A DNA stretch of 64,000 nucleotides from Penaeus vannamei (lineage: Eukaryota > Arthropoda > Malacostraca > Decapoda > Penaeidae). A program made the translations under genes and the position numbers. Shown piece by piece: positions 12,155 to 25,240 of the stretch (the first letter of the stretch is position 1; each line of letters opens with the position of its first letter). The stretch is taken from positions 19,469,940 through 19,533,939 of the forward strand of contig NC_091578.1 of the NCBI RefSeq assembly GCF_042767895.1. The letters are read 5' to 3'. The notes beneath the pieces are model-generated. The model was not told the origin of the DNA, searched no databases, and saw only the letters and a program-made list of their open reading frames with translations.

Positions 12155-15100
12155 ATGACCAATAATGATGATGATAATTATGATGATAATGACAATGATA
12201 ATGACAATAATGATATGACAATAATTATAAAGTCATAATTATAATAGATAATCTTGATAATTTACTGCAATAATAGCAATAATCAACTCTTCTATTCCAA
12301 TAATTTCCATACTAATAATGGCAATAGAAATAATAATATCATTACCATTGTCATTATAATTATTATTATTGTCATTATTATATTTCTAAGAGCATCATTA
12401 TTGCTATTTTACCATTATATACATAATTATAATGATAATAATAGCAATAATAATTAGCATAACATTTATCATAACTGCAATAATGATGATAATAATGATA
12501 ATCATGAGTAATAATGACTATAATGATAATAATCATAAAAATGATGACAGTAATGAAGTAATGATAATAATTACCATTCAGTCCATTTATAATTAGAAAT
12601 AAAGGCCAGAAGTAATAAAACCCCCAAAGTCAAAAAACGGCAAAATCTAGCGGTATTACAGCTCTTCTGAGAAAAGTCGAAGAAAAAGACCCTTTTCGCT
12701 TTTTAATGGTAATTATGAGGATTCATCATTAATTCAGGTAATTAAGATGATTTCCCATGATGATTCCTTTATTATTGACAATAATGATGATAATTATTTT
12801 GATAAAAACAATGATAAATTTAGACAATGATAATGATAATGATAAAGTCACAATTATAATGATAATCTTGAGAATTACTGCAATAATTAACTTCTATTCC
12901 AGTAATTTTTCCATACTAATAATGGCAATAGAAATAATATCATTATTATCATTGTCAAAATTATAATTATTATTATTGTCATTATTATTTCTAAGATCAT
13001 CATTATTGCTATTATCATTTACATAAATAGTTATAATGATAAAAATTGCAATAGTAATTCAGCATAATAATTATTATAACTGCTATAATGATAAATAATA
13101 TTAATGAATTAATGATAATGATAATGAATATGATGATAATCATAATAATGATGACTAATGACTAATAATGATAAAAATTATCATTCAGTCCATTTATAAG
13201 GAAATAAAGGCCTATAAGTAATAAAATCCCAAAAAGTCAAAAAAAAAAAAAGGCAAAAATCTAGCGGATTACAGCCTATTCGAGAGAAACGTTGAAAAAA
13301 ACTTTTTCACTTTTTAATGGTAATTATTAGGATTTTAACACATTAAATCAAGTAATAGTGATGATTTCCATGATGTTTCGTTTATTATTGACAATAATGA
13401 TGATAATTATGATGGCAATGACAATGATAATGACAATAATAATGATAATAATGATAATGACAATAATAATGATAATAATGATAATGACAATAATAATTAT
13501 AATAATGATAAAGTCATAATTATAATGATACTCTTGATAATTACTGCAATAATAGCAATAATTAACTCTATTCTGATAATTTTGATACTAATGGCAATAG
13601 AAATAATATTGTATCATCATTATCATTTGGTCATTATAATAATTATTATCATCATATTATTATTTCTAAGATCATCATTATTGCTATTATCATTACATAA
13701 ATAGTTATGATGATAAAATATAGCAATAATAAATTAGCATAATAATTATTAATAAACTGCAATAATGATGATACAGATAATGATAATCATGATGATAATG
13801 ACTATAATGATAATAATCATTAAAATTTTGACAGTAATGATAATAATGATGATAATAATTATCATTTAGTCCAAGTTATAATGAAATAAACGCCAGCAGT
13901 AATAAAATCCCAAAAGTCGAAAAAACGGCAAAATCTAGCGTATTACAGCTTTTTGAGAGAATCGCCGAAAAAACCCCTTTACGCTTTTTAATGGTAATTA
14001 TGAGGATTTCCCAGATTAATTCAGGTAATTATGACATTTCCTCGATGATTTCTTTATTATTGACAATAATGATGATAATAATTATAGATGATAATGACAA
14101 TGATAATGACAATAATGATAATAATTAATAAAAGTCATAATTATAATGATAATCTTGTTAAATACTCGCAATAATAGCAATAATTAACTCTATTCCAATA
14201 ATTTTCATACTAATAATGGCAATCGAAATAATAATATTATAATTGTCATTATAATTATTATATTATTGTCATTAATATTTCTAAGATTATTATTGCTATT
14301 ATCATTATATAAATAGTTATATTGATAAAAATAGCAATAATAATTAGCAATAATAATTATAATATATAATTGCAATAATGATGATAATAATAAATGATAA
14401 TCATGAGGATAATGATTATAATCGATAATAATCATAAAAATGATGACAGTAAATGATAATAATGATAATTATCATTCCGTCCATTTATAATGAAATAAAG
14501 GCCAGAAGTAACAAAATCCCAAAAGTCGAAAAAACGGCAAAATCTTACCTTGAGAGGAGCACCGTCGAAAAACCCTTTTTCGCTTTTTAATGGTAGTTAT
14601 GAGGGTTTTAACATTAATTCAGGTAATTATGATGATTTGCATGATGATTCGTAATTATTGACGCCAATAATGATTGATAATTATGATGGTAATGATAATG
14701 ATAATGACAATAATGATAATAATGATAAAGTCATAATTATAATGATAATCTTGAGAATTACTGCAATAATAGCAATAATTAAATCTTTATTCCAATAATT
14801 TCCAGTACTGATAATTAAGGCAATAAAAACAATAATAGAACATCATTATCATTGTCATTATAATTATTATTATTGTGATTATTATTTCTTAAGATCATCA
14901 TTATTATATTATCATTACATAGATAGTTATAATGATAAAAATAGCAATGATAATTAGCATACTAATTATTATAACTGCAATAATGATGATTATAATGATA
15001 ATCATGATGATAATGACTATAATGATAATCATGATGATAATGACTATAATGATAATCATAAAATGATGACAGTAATGATAATAATGATAATAATTATCAT

Positions 15101-18100
15101 TCAGTCCATTTATAATGAAATGATGGCCAGAAGTTATAAAATCACAAAAGTCGAAAAAACGGCAAAATCTAGCGTATTATGATTTTTTGAGAGAAAAGTC
15201 GAAAAGTAACCTTTTCGCTTTTTAATGAGAATTATGAGTATTTTTAACTTTTAATTCAATAAATATTATTATTTCCATGATGATCCCTTTATTATTGACA
15301 ATAATAATGATAATTATGATGATAATGACAATAATAATGATAATAAGGATAAACTCATAATTTTAATGATAACCTTGATAATTACTGCAATAATAGCAAT
15401 AATTAATTCTATTCCAATAATTTCCATACTAATAATGGCAATAGAAATAATTGTAACATCATTATCATTGTCATTATAATTATTATAATTGTCATTATTT
15501 CTAAGATCATCATTATTGCTATTATTATTATATAAATAGTTATAGTGATAAAAATATTAATAATAATAATTAGCATAATAATTAATATCATAACTTCAAT
15601 AATGATAAATAATAATGTGATATTCATGATGTATAACGACTATAATGATAATAATCATAACAATGATTATTAAATGATGATAATGATGATAATTAATTAT
15701 CATTCCGTCAATTTATAATGAAATAAAGGCCATAACTAATAAAATCCCAAAAGTCGAGAAAACTGCAAAATCTAGCATAATCTAGCCTTTTGAGAGGAAC
15801 GTTGAAAAAAAACTTTTCTCTTTTTAATGGTAATTATGAGAATTTTAACATTAATTTAGGCAATTATGATGATTTCACTGATGATTCCTTTATTATTGAC
15901 AATAAAGATAATAATTATGATGATAATGACAATGATAATGACAATAATAATGATAATAATGATAAAGTCATGAATATTATGATAATCTCTAGAATTATTT
16001 CAATAATAAGAATAATTAACTCTATTCCAGTAATTTCCATACTGATAATGGCAATAGAAATAATAGTAACATCATTATCATTGTCATTATAATTATTATT
16101 ATTGTCATTATTATTTCTATCATCATTATTGCTATTATCATTATATAAATAGTTATAATGATAAGAATAGCAATAATAATTAGCATAATACTTATTATAA
16201 ATGCAATAATGATGATGATAATAATAATGATGATCATGATGATAATGACTATAATGATAATAATCATAAAAATGATGACCACAATGATAATAATGATGAT
16301 ACTAATTATCATTCAGTCAATTTATAATGAAATCAAAGCCAGAAGTAATAAAATTGCAGCCATTTGAGAGAAACGTCGAAAAAAAAAACCTTTTGGCTTT
16401 CTAATGGTGATTATTGGGATTTTAACGTTAATTCAGGTAATTATGATGATTTCCCTGATTATTCCTTTATTATTGACAATAAAGATGATAATTATGATGA
16501 TAATGACAAGGATAATGACAATAATATAATAATGATAAAGTCAAAATTTTAATGATAATCTTGATAATTACTGTAATAATAGCAATAATTAACTAACATA
16601 CTAATAATGGCAGTAAAAATAATATCATTATCATTGTCATTAGAAATATTATTATTATTATTGTTTCTAAATACATCATTATTGCTATTATCATTATATA
16701 AATAGTTATAATGATAAAAATAGCAATAATAATTAGCATAATAATTATTATAACTGCAATTATGATGATAATGATAATGATAATCATGATGATAATGACT
16801 ATAATGATAATAATCATATAAATGATGACAATGATGATAATAATGATGATGATAATTATCATTCAGTCCATTTATAATGAAATAAAGGCCTGAAATGTTA
16901 AAATCCCAAAAGTCGAAAAACGGCAAAATCTTGGGCATTACAACCTTTTAAGACAAACGTCGAAGAAAAACCTTTTCGCTTTTTAATGGTAATAATGAGG
17001 ATTTTAACATTAATTCAGATAATTATGATGATTTCCATGATGATTCCTTTATTATTGACAATATTGATGATGATTATGATGATAATGACAATGATAATGA
17101 CAACAATAATAATAATAATAATGATAGTCTTAATTATGATGACAATCATGATAGTTACTGTAATAATATCAATAATTAATTCTATTCCAATAACTTCCAT
17201 ACAAATACTGGCTAAAGAAATAATAATAGCATCATTATCATTGTCATTATAATCATTATTATTGTCATTATTATTTCTAAGGTCATCATTATTGCTATTA
17301 TAATTATATACATAGTTATAATGATAAAAATGGCAATAATAATTGGCATAATAGTTATTATAACTGCAATAATGATGATAATAATAATGATAATAATGAT
17401 GATAATAATTATCATTCAGTCCATTTATAATGAAATAAAGGGTAGAAGTAATAAAATCCCAAAAGTGAAAAAACGTCCAAAAAAACCTTTTCGCTTTAAA
17501 ATGGTAATTATGAGGATTTTAGTATTAATTCAGGTAGTTATGGTGATTTCCATAATGATTCCTTTATTATTAACAATAATGATGATAATGACAATAATAA
17601 TGATGATAAAGTCATAATTATAATTATAATCTTTATAATTACTGCAATAATTGCAATGATTAACTCTATTCCAATAATTTCCATACTAATAATGGCAATA
17701 TAAATAATAACATTATTATCATTGTCATTATGATTATTAGTATTGTGATTATTATTTCTAAGATCATCATCATTTCTAAGATCATCATTATTGCTATTAT
17801 CATTATATAAATAGTTATAATTATAAAAATAGCAATAATAATTAGCATAATAATTATTATAACTGGAATAATGACAATAATGATAATCATGATGATAATG
17901 ACTAAAATGATGAGAATCATAAAAATGATGACAGTAATGATAATATTAATGATGATAATTATCATTCAGTCCATCTATAATGGAATAAATTTAGTAATAA
18001 AATCCCCAAAAATGGCAAAATCTAGCGTATTACAGCCTTTTCTGAGAGACGTCGAAAAAACCTTTTCGCTTTCTATTGGTAATTATGAGGATTTCCCTGA

Positions 18101-21100
18101 TGATTCCTTTATTATTGACAATAATGAAGATAATTATGATGATAATGACAATGATAATGACAATAATAATGATAATAATGATAAAGTCATAATTATAACG
18201 ATAATCTTGAGAATTACTGCAATAATAGCAATAATTAACTATATTCCAATAATTTCCATACTAATAATGGCAATAGAAATAATAATATCATTATCATTGT
18301 CATTGTTAATATTAATATTGTCATTATTAATGATCATCATTATTGCTATTATCATTATATAGATAGTTATAAAGAAAATAATAGTAATAATAATTAGCAT
18401 AATAATTATTATAACTGTAATAATGATGATATTAATAATGATAATCATGATGATAATGAATATAATGATAATAATAATAAAAATGTAATGATAATAATGA
18501 TAATTATCATTCAGTCCATTTATAATGAAATAAAGGCCAGAAGTTTTAAAAACCCAAAAGTCGAAAAAGGAAAAATCTAGCCTTTTGAAAGAAACATCGA
18601 AAAAAGAAACTTTTCGCTTTTTAATGGTAATTATGGGGATTTAAAAAATCAATTCAGGTAATTAAGATGATTTCCTGGATGATTCCTTTATTTTTAACAA
18701 TAATAATGATAATTATGATGATAATGACAAAGATAATGACAATAATGATGATAATGATGATAAAGTCATAATTATAATTATAATCTTCATAGTTACTGCA
18801 ATTATAGCAATAATAACTCTTCAAATAATTTCAATACTAATAATGGCAATAGAAATAATAGTAACATAATTATCATTGTCATTATGACTATTATTTTTGT
18901 CAATATTTCTAAGATCCTCATTATTGCTATTATCATTATATTAATAGTTATAATGATAAAAATAGCATTATGATTAGCATACTAATTATTATAAATGCAA
19001 TAATGATATTAATAATGATAATCATGATGATAATGACTATAATGATAATAATCATAAAAATAATGACAGCAATGATAATTATTATGATAATAATCATCAT
19101 TCAGTCCATCTATAATGAAGTAAAGGCCAGAAGTAATAAAATCCCAAAAGTCAAGAAAAGGCAAAATCTAGAGTATTACAGCCTTTTGAGAGGAACGTCG
19201 GAAAAAAAAAAACATTTTCGCTTTTTGATGGTAATTATGAGGATTTTAACTAATTCAGGTAATTATGATGATTTCCCTAATGATTCATTTATTATTAACA
19301 ATAATGATAATTATGATGATAATGCCAATAATAATGTTAATTATGATAAAGTCATAATTATAATGATAATCTTGAGAATTACTGCAATAATAGCAATGAT
19401 TAACTCTATTCCAATCATTTTCATACTAATAATGGCAATAGAAATAACATCATTATCATTGAAATTATAATTATTATTATTGCCATTTTTATCTGTAAGA
19501 TCATCATTGTTGCTATTATCATTACATAAATAGTTTTAATGATAAAAATAGCAATAATAATTAGCATAATAATTATTATAACTGCTATAATGATGATAAT
19601 AATAATGATAATCATGATGATAATGACTATAATGATAATAATCTCATAAATGATGACAGTAATGATAATAATGATAATAATTATCACTCAGTCCATTTAT
19701 AATGAAATAAAGGTCAGAAGTTATAAAAAGTCGAAAAAACGGCAAAATCTAGCGTATTACAGCCTTTTGAGATAAATGTCGAAAAAAAAACCCAAGCAAT
19801 AATTAACACTATTCCAATAATTTCCATACTAACAATGGCAATAGAAATGGTAATATCATTATCAATGTCATTATAATAATTATTATTGTCATTATTATTT
19901 CTAAGATCATCATTATTTCTCAGATCATCATTATTGCTATTATCATTATGTAAATAGTTATAATGATAAAAATAGCAATAATAATTAGACTAATAATTAT
20001 AACTGCAATAATGATAATAATAATGATAATCATTATGATAATGACTATAATGATAATAATCATAAAAATAATAACAGCAATGATAATTATTATGATAATA
20101 ATCATCATTCAGTCCATCTATAATGAAATAAAGGCCAGAAGTAATAAAACCCCAAAAGTCGAAAAAACGGCAAAATCTAGCCTTTTGAGAGAAACGTGGA
20201 AAAAACCCTTATCACTTTCTAGTGGTATATATAGGGATTTTAACATCAATTCAGGTAATCATGATTTCCCTGATGATTCCTTTATTATTGACAATGAAGA
20301 TGATAATTATGATGATAATAACAATGATAATGACAATTATAATGATAATAATGATAAAGTCATAATTATAATGATAATAATGATAAAGTCATAATTATAA
20401 TGATAATCTTTCGAATTACTGCAATAATACCAATAATTAACTCTATGCCAATAATTTCCATACTAATAAGGCAATAGAAATAATAATAACATCATTATCA
20501 TTGTCATTATAATTATTATTATTGTTATTATTATTTCTAAGATAATCATTATTACTATTACCATTATATAAATATTCATAATGATAAAAATAGCAATAAT
20601 AATTAGCATAATAATTATTATAACTGCAATAATGATAATAATAATGATAATCATGATGATAATGTCTATAATGATAATAATCATAAAAATGATGACAGTA
20701 ATGATAATAATGATGATAATAATTATCATTCAGTCAATTTTTAATGAAATAAAGGCCAGAAGTAATAAAATCCCAAATAAAATCGAAAAAATGGCAAAAT
20801 CTAGCGTATTACAGCATTTTGAGAGAAACGTTGAAAAAAAAACCTTTTCGCTTTTTAATGTTAATTATAAGGATTTTAACATTAATTCAGGTAATCATAA
20901 TGATTACCCTGTTGATTCCTTTATCATTGGCAATAATGATGATAATTATGATGATAATGACAATGATAATGAAAATAATAATGATATTAATGATATTCAT
21001 ATATATAATGATAATCTTCAGAATTACTGCAATAATAGCAATAATTAACTCTTTCCCAATAATTTGCATACTAATACTAATAATGGCAATAGAAATAATA

Positions 21101-23630
21101 TTGCCATTATTTTTATCATTATAGTCATTATTATTTCTAAGATCATCATTATTGCTAATATCATTATATGAATATGATAAAAATAGCAATAATAATAAGC
21201 ATAATAATTATCATAACTGCAATAATGATCAGAACAATAATGATAATCATGAGGATAATCACTATAATGATAATAATCATAAAAATTATGACAGTAATAA
21301 TAATTATGATAATAATCATCATTCAGTCAATTTATCATGAAATAAAGGCCAGAAGTAATAAAATCCCACAAGTCGAAAAACGGCAAAATCTACCCTTTTG
21401 AGAGAAACGTCGAAAAAAAACGTTTTCGCTTTTTAATGGTAATTATGAGGATTTTAACATTAATTCAGGTAATCATAATGATTTCCACCATGATTCCTTT
21501 ATTATTGACAATAATGATGATAATTACGATGATATTGAGAATGATAATGACAATAATAATGATAATAATGGTAATAATGATAAAGTCATAATTATAATGG
21601 TTATCTTGATAATTACTGCAATAATTGCAATAATTAACTCTATTCCAATACCCCATACTGATAATGGCAATAGACCTAATAATAACATCATTATCATTGT
21701 CATTATAATTATTATTATTGTCATTATTATTTCTATGATCATCATTATTGCTATGATCATTATATAGATAGTTATAATGATAAAAATAGCAATAATAATT
21801 AGCATGATAATTATTATAACTGTATTAATGATGATAATATTGATGATAATCATGATAATAATGACTATAATGACAATAATCCGAAAAAATGATGACAGTA
21901 ATGATAATGATGATGATAATCATCATTCAGTCCATTTATATGGAAATACAGCGGCCAGAAATAATAAAATTCCAACAGTCGAAAAAACGGCAAAATCTAG
22001 CCTTTTGAGAGCAACGTCGAAAAAAAAACCTTTTCGCTTCTTATTGGTAATTATAAGGATTTTAACATTAATTTAGGCAATTATAATGATTTCCATGATG
22101 ACTCCTTTATTATTGACAAAAATGAAGATAATCATGATGATAATGACTATGATAATGGTAATAATGATAATAATAAGTCATAAATATAATGCTAATCTTG
22201 GGAATTACTTCATTAATAGCAACAATTTAACTCTAATCCAATAATTTCCATATAATAATGGCAATAGAAATAATAAATATCATTATTATTGTCATTATAA
22301 TTATTTATTATTGTCAATATTATTTCTAAGATCATCATTATTGCCATTATTCATTATATAAATAAGGTTATAATGATAAAAATAGCAATAATAATTAGTA
22401 TACTAAATATTATAAATCTGCTATAATTTTGATAATAAAATGATAATCATGATTATAATGACTATAATGATAATCATAAAAAACATGACAGTAATGATGA
22501 TAATGATTATTTAATTATCATTCCGTCAATTTATAATGAAATAAAGACCAGAACTAATAAAATCTCAAAAGTCAAGAAAACGGCAAAATCTAGCGTATTG
22601 CTACAGCATTTTCTAGAGTAACGTTGAAATTTTTTTTTTCGCTTTTTATGTTAATTATGAGAATTTTAACATTAATTTAGGCAATTATGATGATTTCCTT
22701 GATTTCTTTATTATTGACAATAATGATGATAATTATGATGATAATGACAATGATAATGACAATAATAATGATAATAATGATAAATTCATAAATATAACGA
22801 TAATCTTGATAATTACTGCAATAATAGCAACAATTATCTCTATTCCAATGATTTCTATACTGATAATGGCAATAGAAATAAATATTAATATCAATATTAT
22901 TGTCATTATGATAATTATTATTGTCAGTATTTTCATGATCATCATTATTGCTATTATCATTACATAAATATTTATAATGATAAAAATAGCAACAATAATT
23001 AGCATACTAATTATCATAACTGCAATAATGATGATAATAATCATGATGATAATGACTATAATGATAATCATAAAAATAATGACAGTAATGATAATAATGA
23101 TAATAATTATCATTCAGTCAATTTATAATGAAATAATGGCCAGAAGTAATAAAATCCAAAACGTCGAAAAAACGGCAAAATCTAGCGTATTACAGCCTTC
23201 TGAGAAAAACGTCGAAAAAAAAACTTTTTCGCTTATAGTAATTATTGGGATTTTAACATTAATTCAGGTAATTATGATGATTTCCATGATGAATCCTTTA
23301 TTATTGACAATAATGATGATAATTATGATGATAATGACAATGATAATGACAATTATAATGATAATAATGATAAAGGCATAATTATAATGATAATCTTGAT
23401 AGTTACTGCAATAATAGCATAATGATAAAAATAGCAAAAATAATTAGCATGATAACTGATGATATAAATGATGATAATAGTAATGATAATCACGACATAA
23501 TAACTATAATGACAATAATCATAAAAATGATGATAGTAATGATAATGATAATAATTATCATTCAGTCCATTTATAATAAAAAAGGGCCAGAAGTTAAAAA
23601 ATCCCAAAAAAGTCGAAAAAACGCTAGATT
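12155..23630 (+). repeat. AT-rich satellite, long plus-oriented block (copy 1)
   Basis: About nineteen monomers with the plus core GGCCAGAAGTAATAAAATCC, then CGGCAAAATCTAG, then GAGAAACGTCGAAAA and CTTTTTAATGGTAATTATGA. Cores lie near 12600, 13200, 13890, 14500, 15125, 15720, 16340, 16880 and onward at about 540-630-bp steps. A 27-bp tandem unit occurs once more near 13436-13490 than in copy 2, and a 30-bp unit once more near 15000-15060. No genes. Confidence 0.88.
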
Positions 23631-23712
23631 TTTGCAGTTTTTTTTCGACTTTTTAGGATTTTTATTACTTCTGGCCTTGATTTCACTATAAATGGACTGA
23701 ATGATAATTATT
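23545..23712. repeat. Palindromic monomer junction (copy 1)
   Basis: A plus-oriented core (CATTCAGTCCATTTATAATA) is followed within about 80 bp by its inverted counterpart (CACTATAAATGGACTGAATG), with only a short spacer around TTTTTGCAG. Monomers run plus to the left and minus to the right. The same junction is at 59132-59290. Confidence 0.85.
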
Positions 23713-23829
23713 ATAATCATTATCATCATTACTGTCATTTTTATGATTATGCATCATTATAGTCATTATCATCATGATTATCATTATTATTATCATCATT
23801 ATTGCAGTTATAATAATTATAATGCTAAT
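23631..23829 (-). repeat. AT-rich satellite, minus-oriented, cut by the gap
   Basis: Minus-oriented partial monomer following the palindrome. It matches 59217-59405 and stops where the N run begins, in the middle of a monomer. Confidence 0.85.
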
Positions 23830-24329
23830 NNNNNNNNNNNNNNNNNNNNNNNNNNNNNNNNNNNNNNNNNNNNNNNNNNNNNNNNNNNNNNNNNNNNNNN
23901 NNNNNNNNNNNNNNNNNNNNNNNNNNNNNNNNNNNNNNNNNNNNNNNNNNNNNNNNNNNNNNNNNNNNNNNNNNNNNNNNNNNNNNNNNNNNNNNNNNNN
24001 NNNNNNNNNNNNNNNNNNNNNNNNNNNNNNNNNNNNNNNNNNNNNNNNNNNNNNNNNNNNNNNNNNNNNNNNNNNNNNNNNNNNNNNNNNNNNNNNNNNN
24101 NNNNNNNNNNNNNNNNNNNNNNNNNNNNNNNNNNNNNNNNNNNNNNNNNNNNNNNNNNNNNNNNNNNNNNNNNNNNNNNNNNNNNNNNNNNNNNNNNNNN
24201 NNNNNNNNNNNNNNNNNNNNNNNNNNNNNNNNNNNNNNNNNNNNNNNNNNNNNNNNNNNNNNNNNNNNNNNNNNNNNNNNNNNNNNNNNNNNNNNNNNNN
24301 NNNNNNNNNNNNNNNNNNNNNNNNNNNNN
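23830..24329. other. Assembly gap, exactly 500 N
   Basis: An unbroken run of 500 Ns, a round number that points to a default scaffold-gap size and not a measured distance. Satellite lies on both sides, but the right side is not the continuation that copy 2 shows after 59405. Confidence 0.99.
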
Positions 24330-25240
24330 TTTTATGATTATTATTATTATAGTCATTATCATCATGATTATCATTATTATTATCATCATTATTGCAGTTA
24401 TAATAATTATTATGCTAATTATTATTGCTATTTTTATCATTATAACTATTTATATAATGATAATAGCAATAATGATCTTAGAAATAATAATGACAATAAT
24501 AATCATTATAATGACAATGATAATGATATTATTATTTCTATTGCCATTATCAGTATAGAAATTATTGCTATTATCGCAGTAATTATCAAGATCATCATTA
24601 TAATTATGACTTTATCAATATTATCATTATTATTGCCATTATCATTGTCATTACCACCATAATTATCATCATTATTGTCAATAATAAAAGAATCATCATG
24701 GAAATCATCATAATTGCCTGAATTAATGTTAAAATCCTCATAATTACTATTAAAAAGCGAAAAGGGCTTTTTTCGACGTTTCTCTCAGAAGGCTGTAATA
24801 TGCTAGATTTTGCCTTTTTTCGACTATTGGGATGTTATTACTTCTGGCTTTATTTCATTATAAATGGACTGAATGATAATTATTATCATCATTATTATCA
24901 TTACTGTCATTTTTATGATTATTATCATTATTATTATCATCATTATTGCAGTTATAATAATTATTATGTTAATTATTATTGCTATTTTTATCATTATAAC
25001 TATTTATATAATAATAATAGCAATAATGATGATCTTAGAATTAATAATTACAATAATAATTATTATGATAATGATATTATTATTTCTATTGCCATTATTA
25101 GTATGGAAACTATTGGAATAGAGTTAATTATTGCTATTATTGCAGTAATTATCAAGATTATCATTATAATTATGACTTTATCATTATTATCATTATTATT
25201 TTCATTATCATCATAATTATCATCATTATTGTCAATAATA
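24330..25240 (-). repeat. AT-rich satellite, minus-oriented block
   Basis: About one and a half monomers after the gap, with a core near 24830-24870. Shares the variant TTAACATAATAATTATT (as its complement) and a missing 20-30-bp segment with the plus-oriented monomer at about 45610-45750, so the two are inverted duplicates. Confidence 0.85.

Larger units (their letters stand above)
730..23829 (+). repeat. Copy 1 of a ~23-kb direct duplication
   Basis: From the codons for DRLKPAYLE onward this segment follows 36911-59405 base by base: Gypsy tail, LTR, 50-bp minisatellite, satellite with orientation switch, non-LTR insertion and satellite ending in a palindrome. It is about 600 bp longer than copy 2. 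Most of the excess lies before about 15.7 kb as scattered small insertions, while about 15.7-22.1 kb is nearly identical in length. It stops at the N gap. It is best read as a haplotig or unmerged contig overlap; a real tandem duplication cannot be excluded from sequence alone. Confidence 0.9.

Noticed and set aside
23701..24558. A 285-codon frame spanning the gap
   Set aside because: It is open only because Ns are translated as X.
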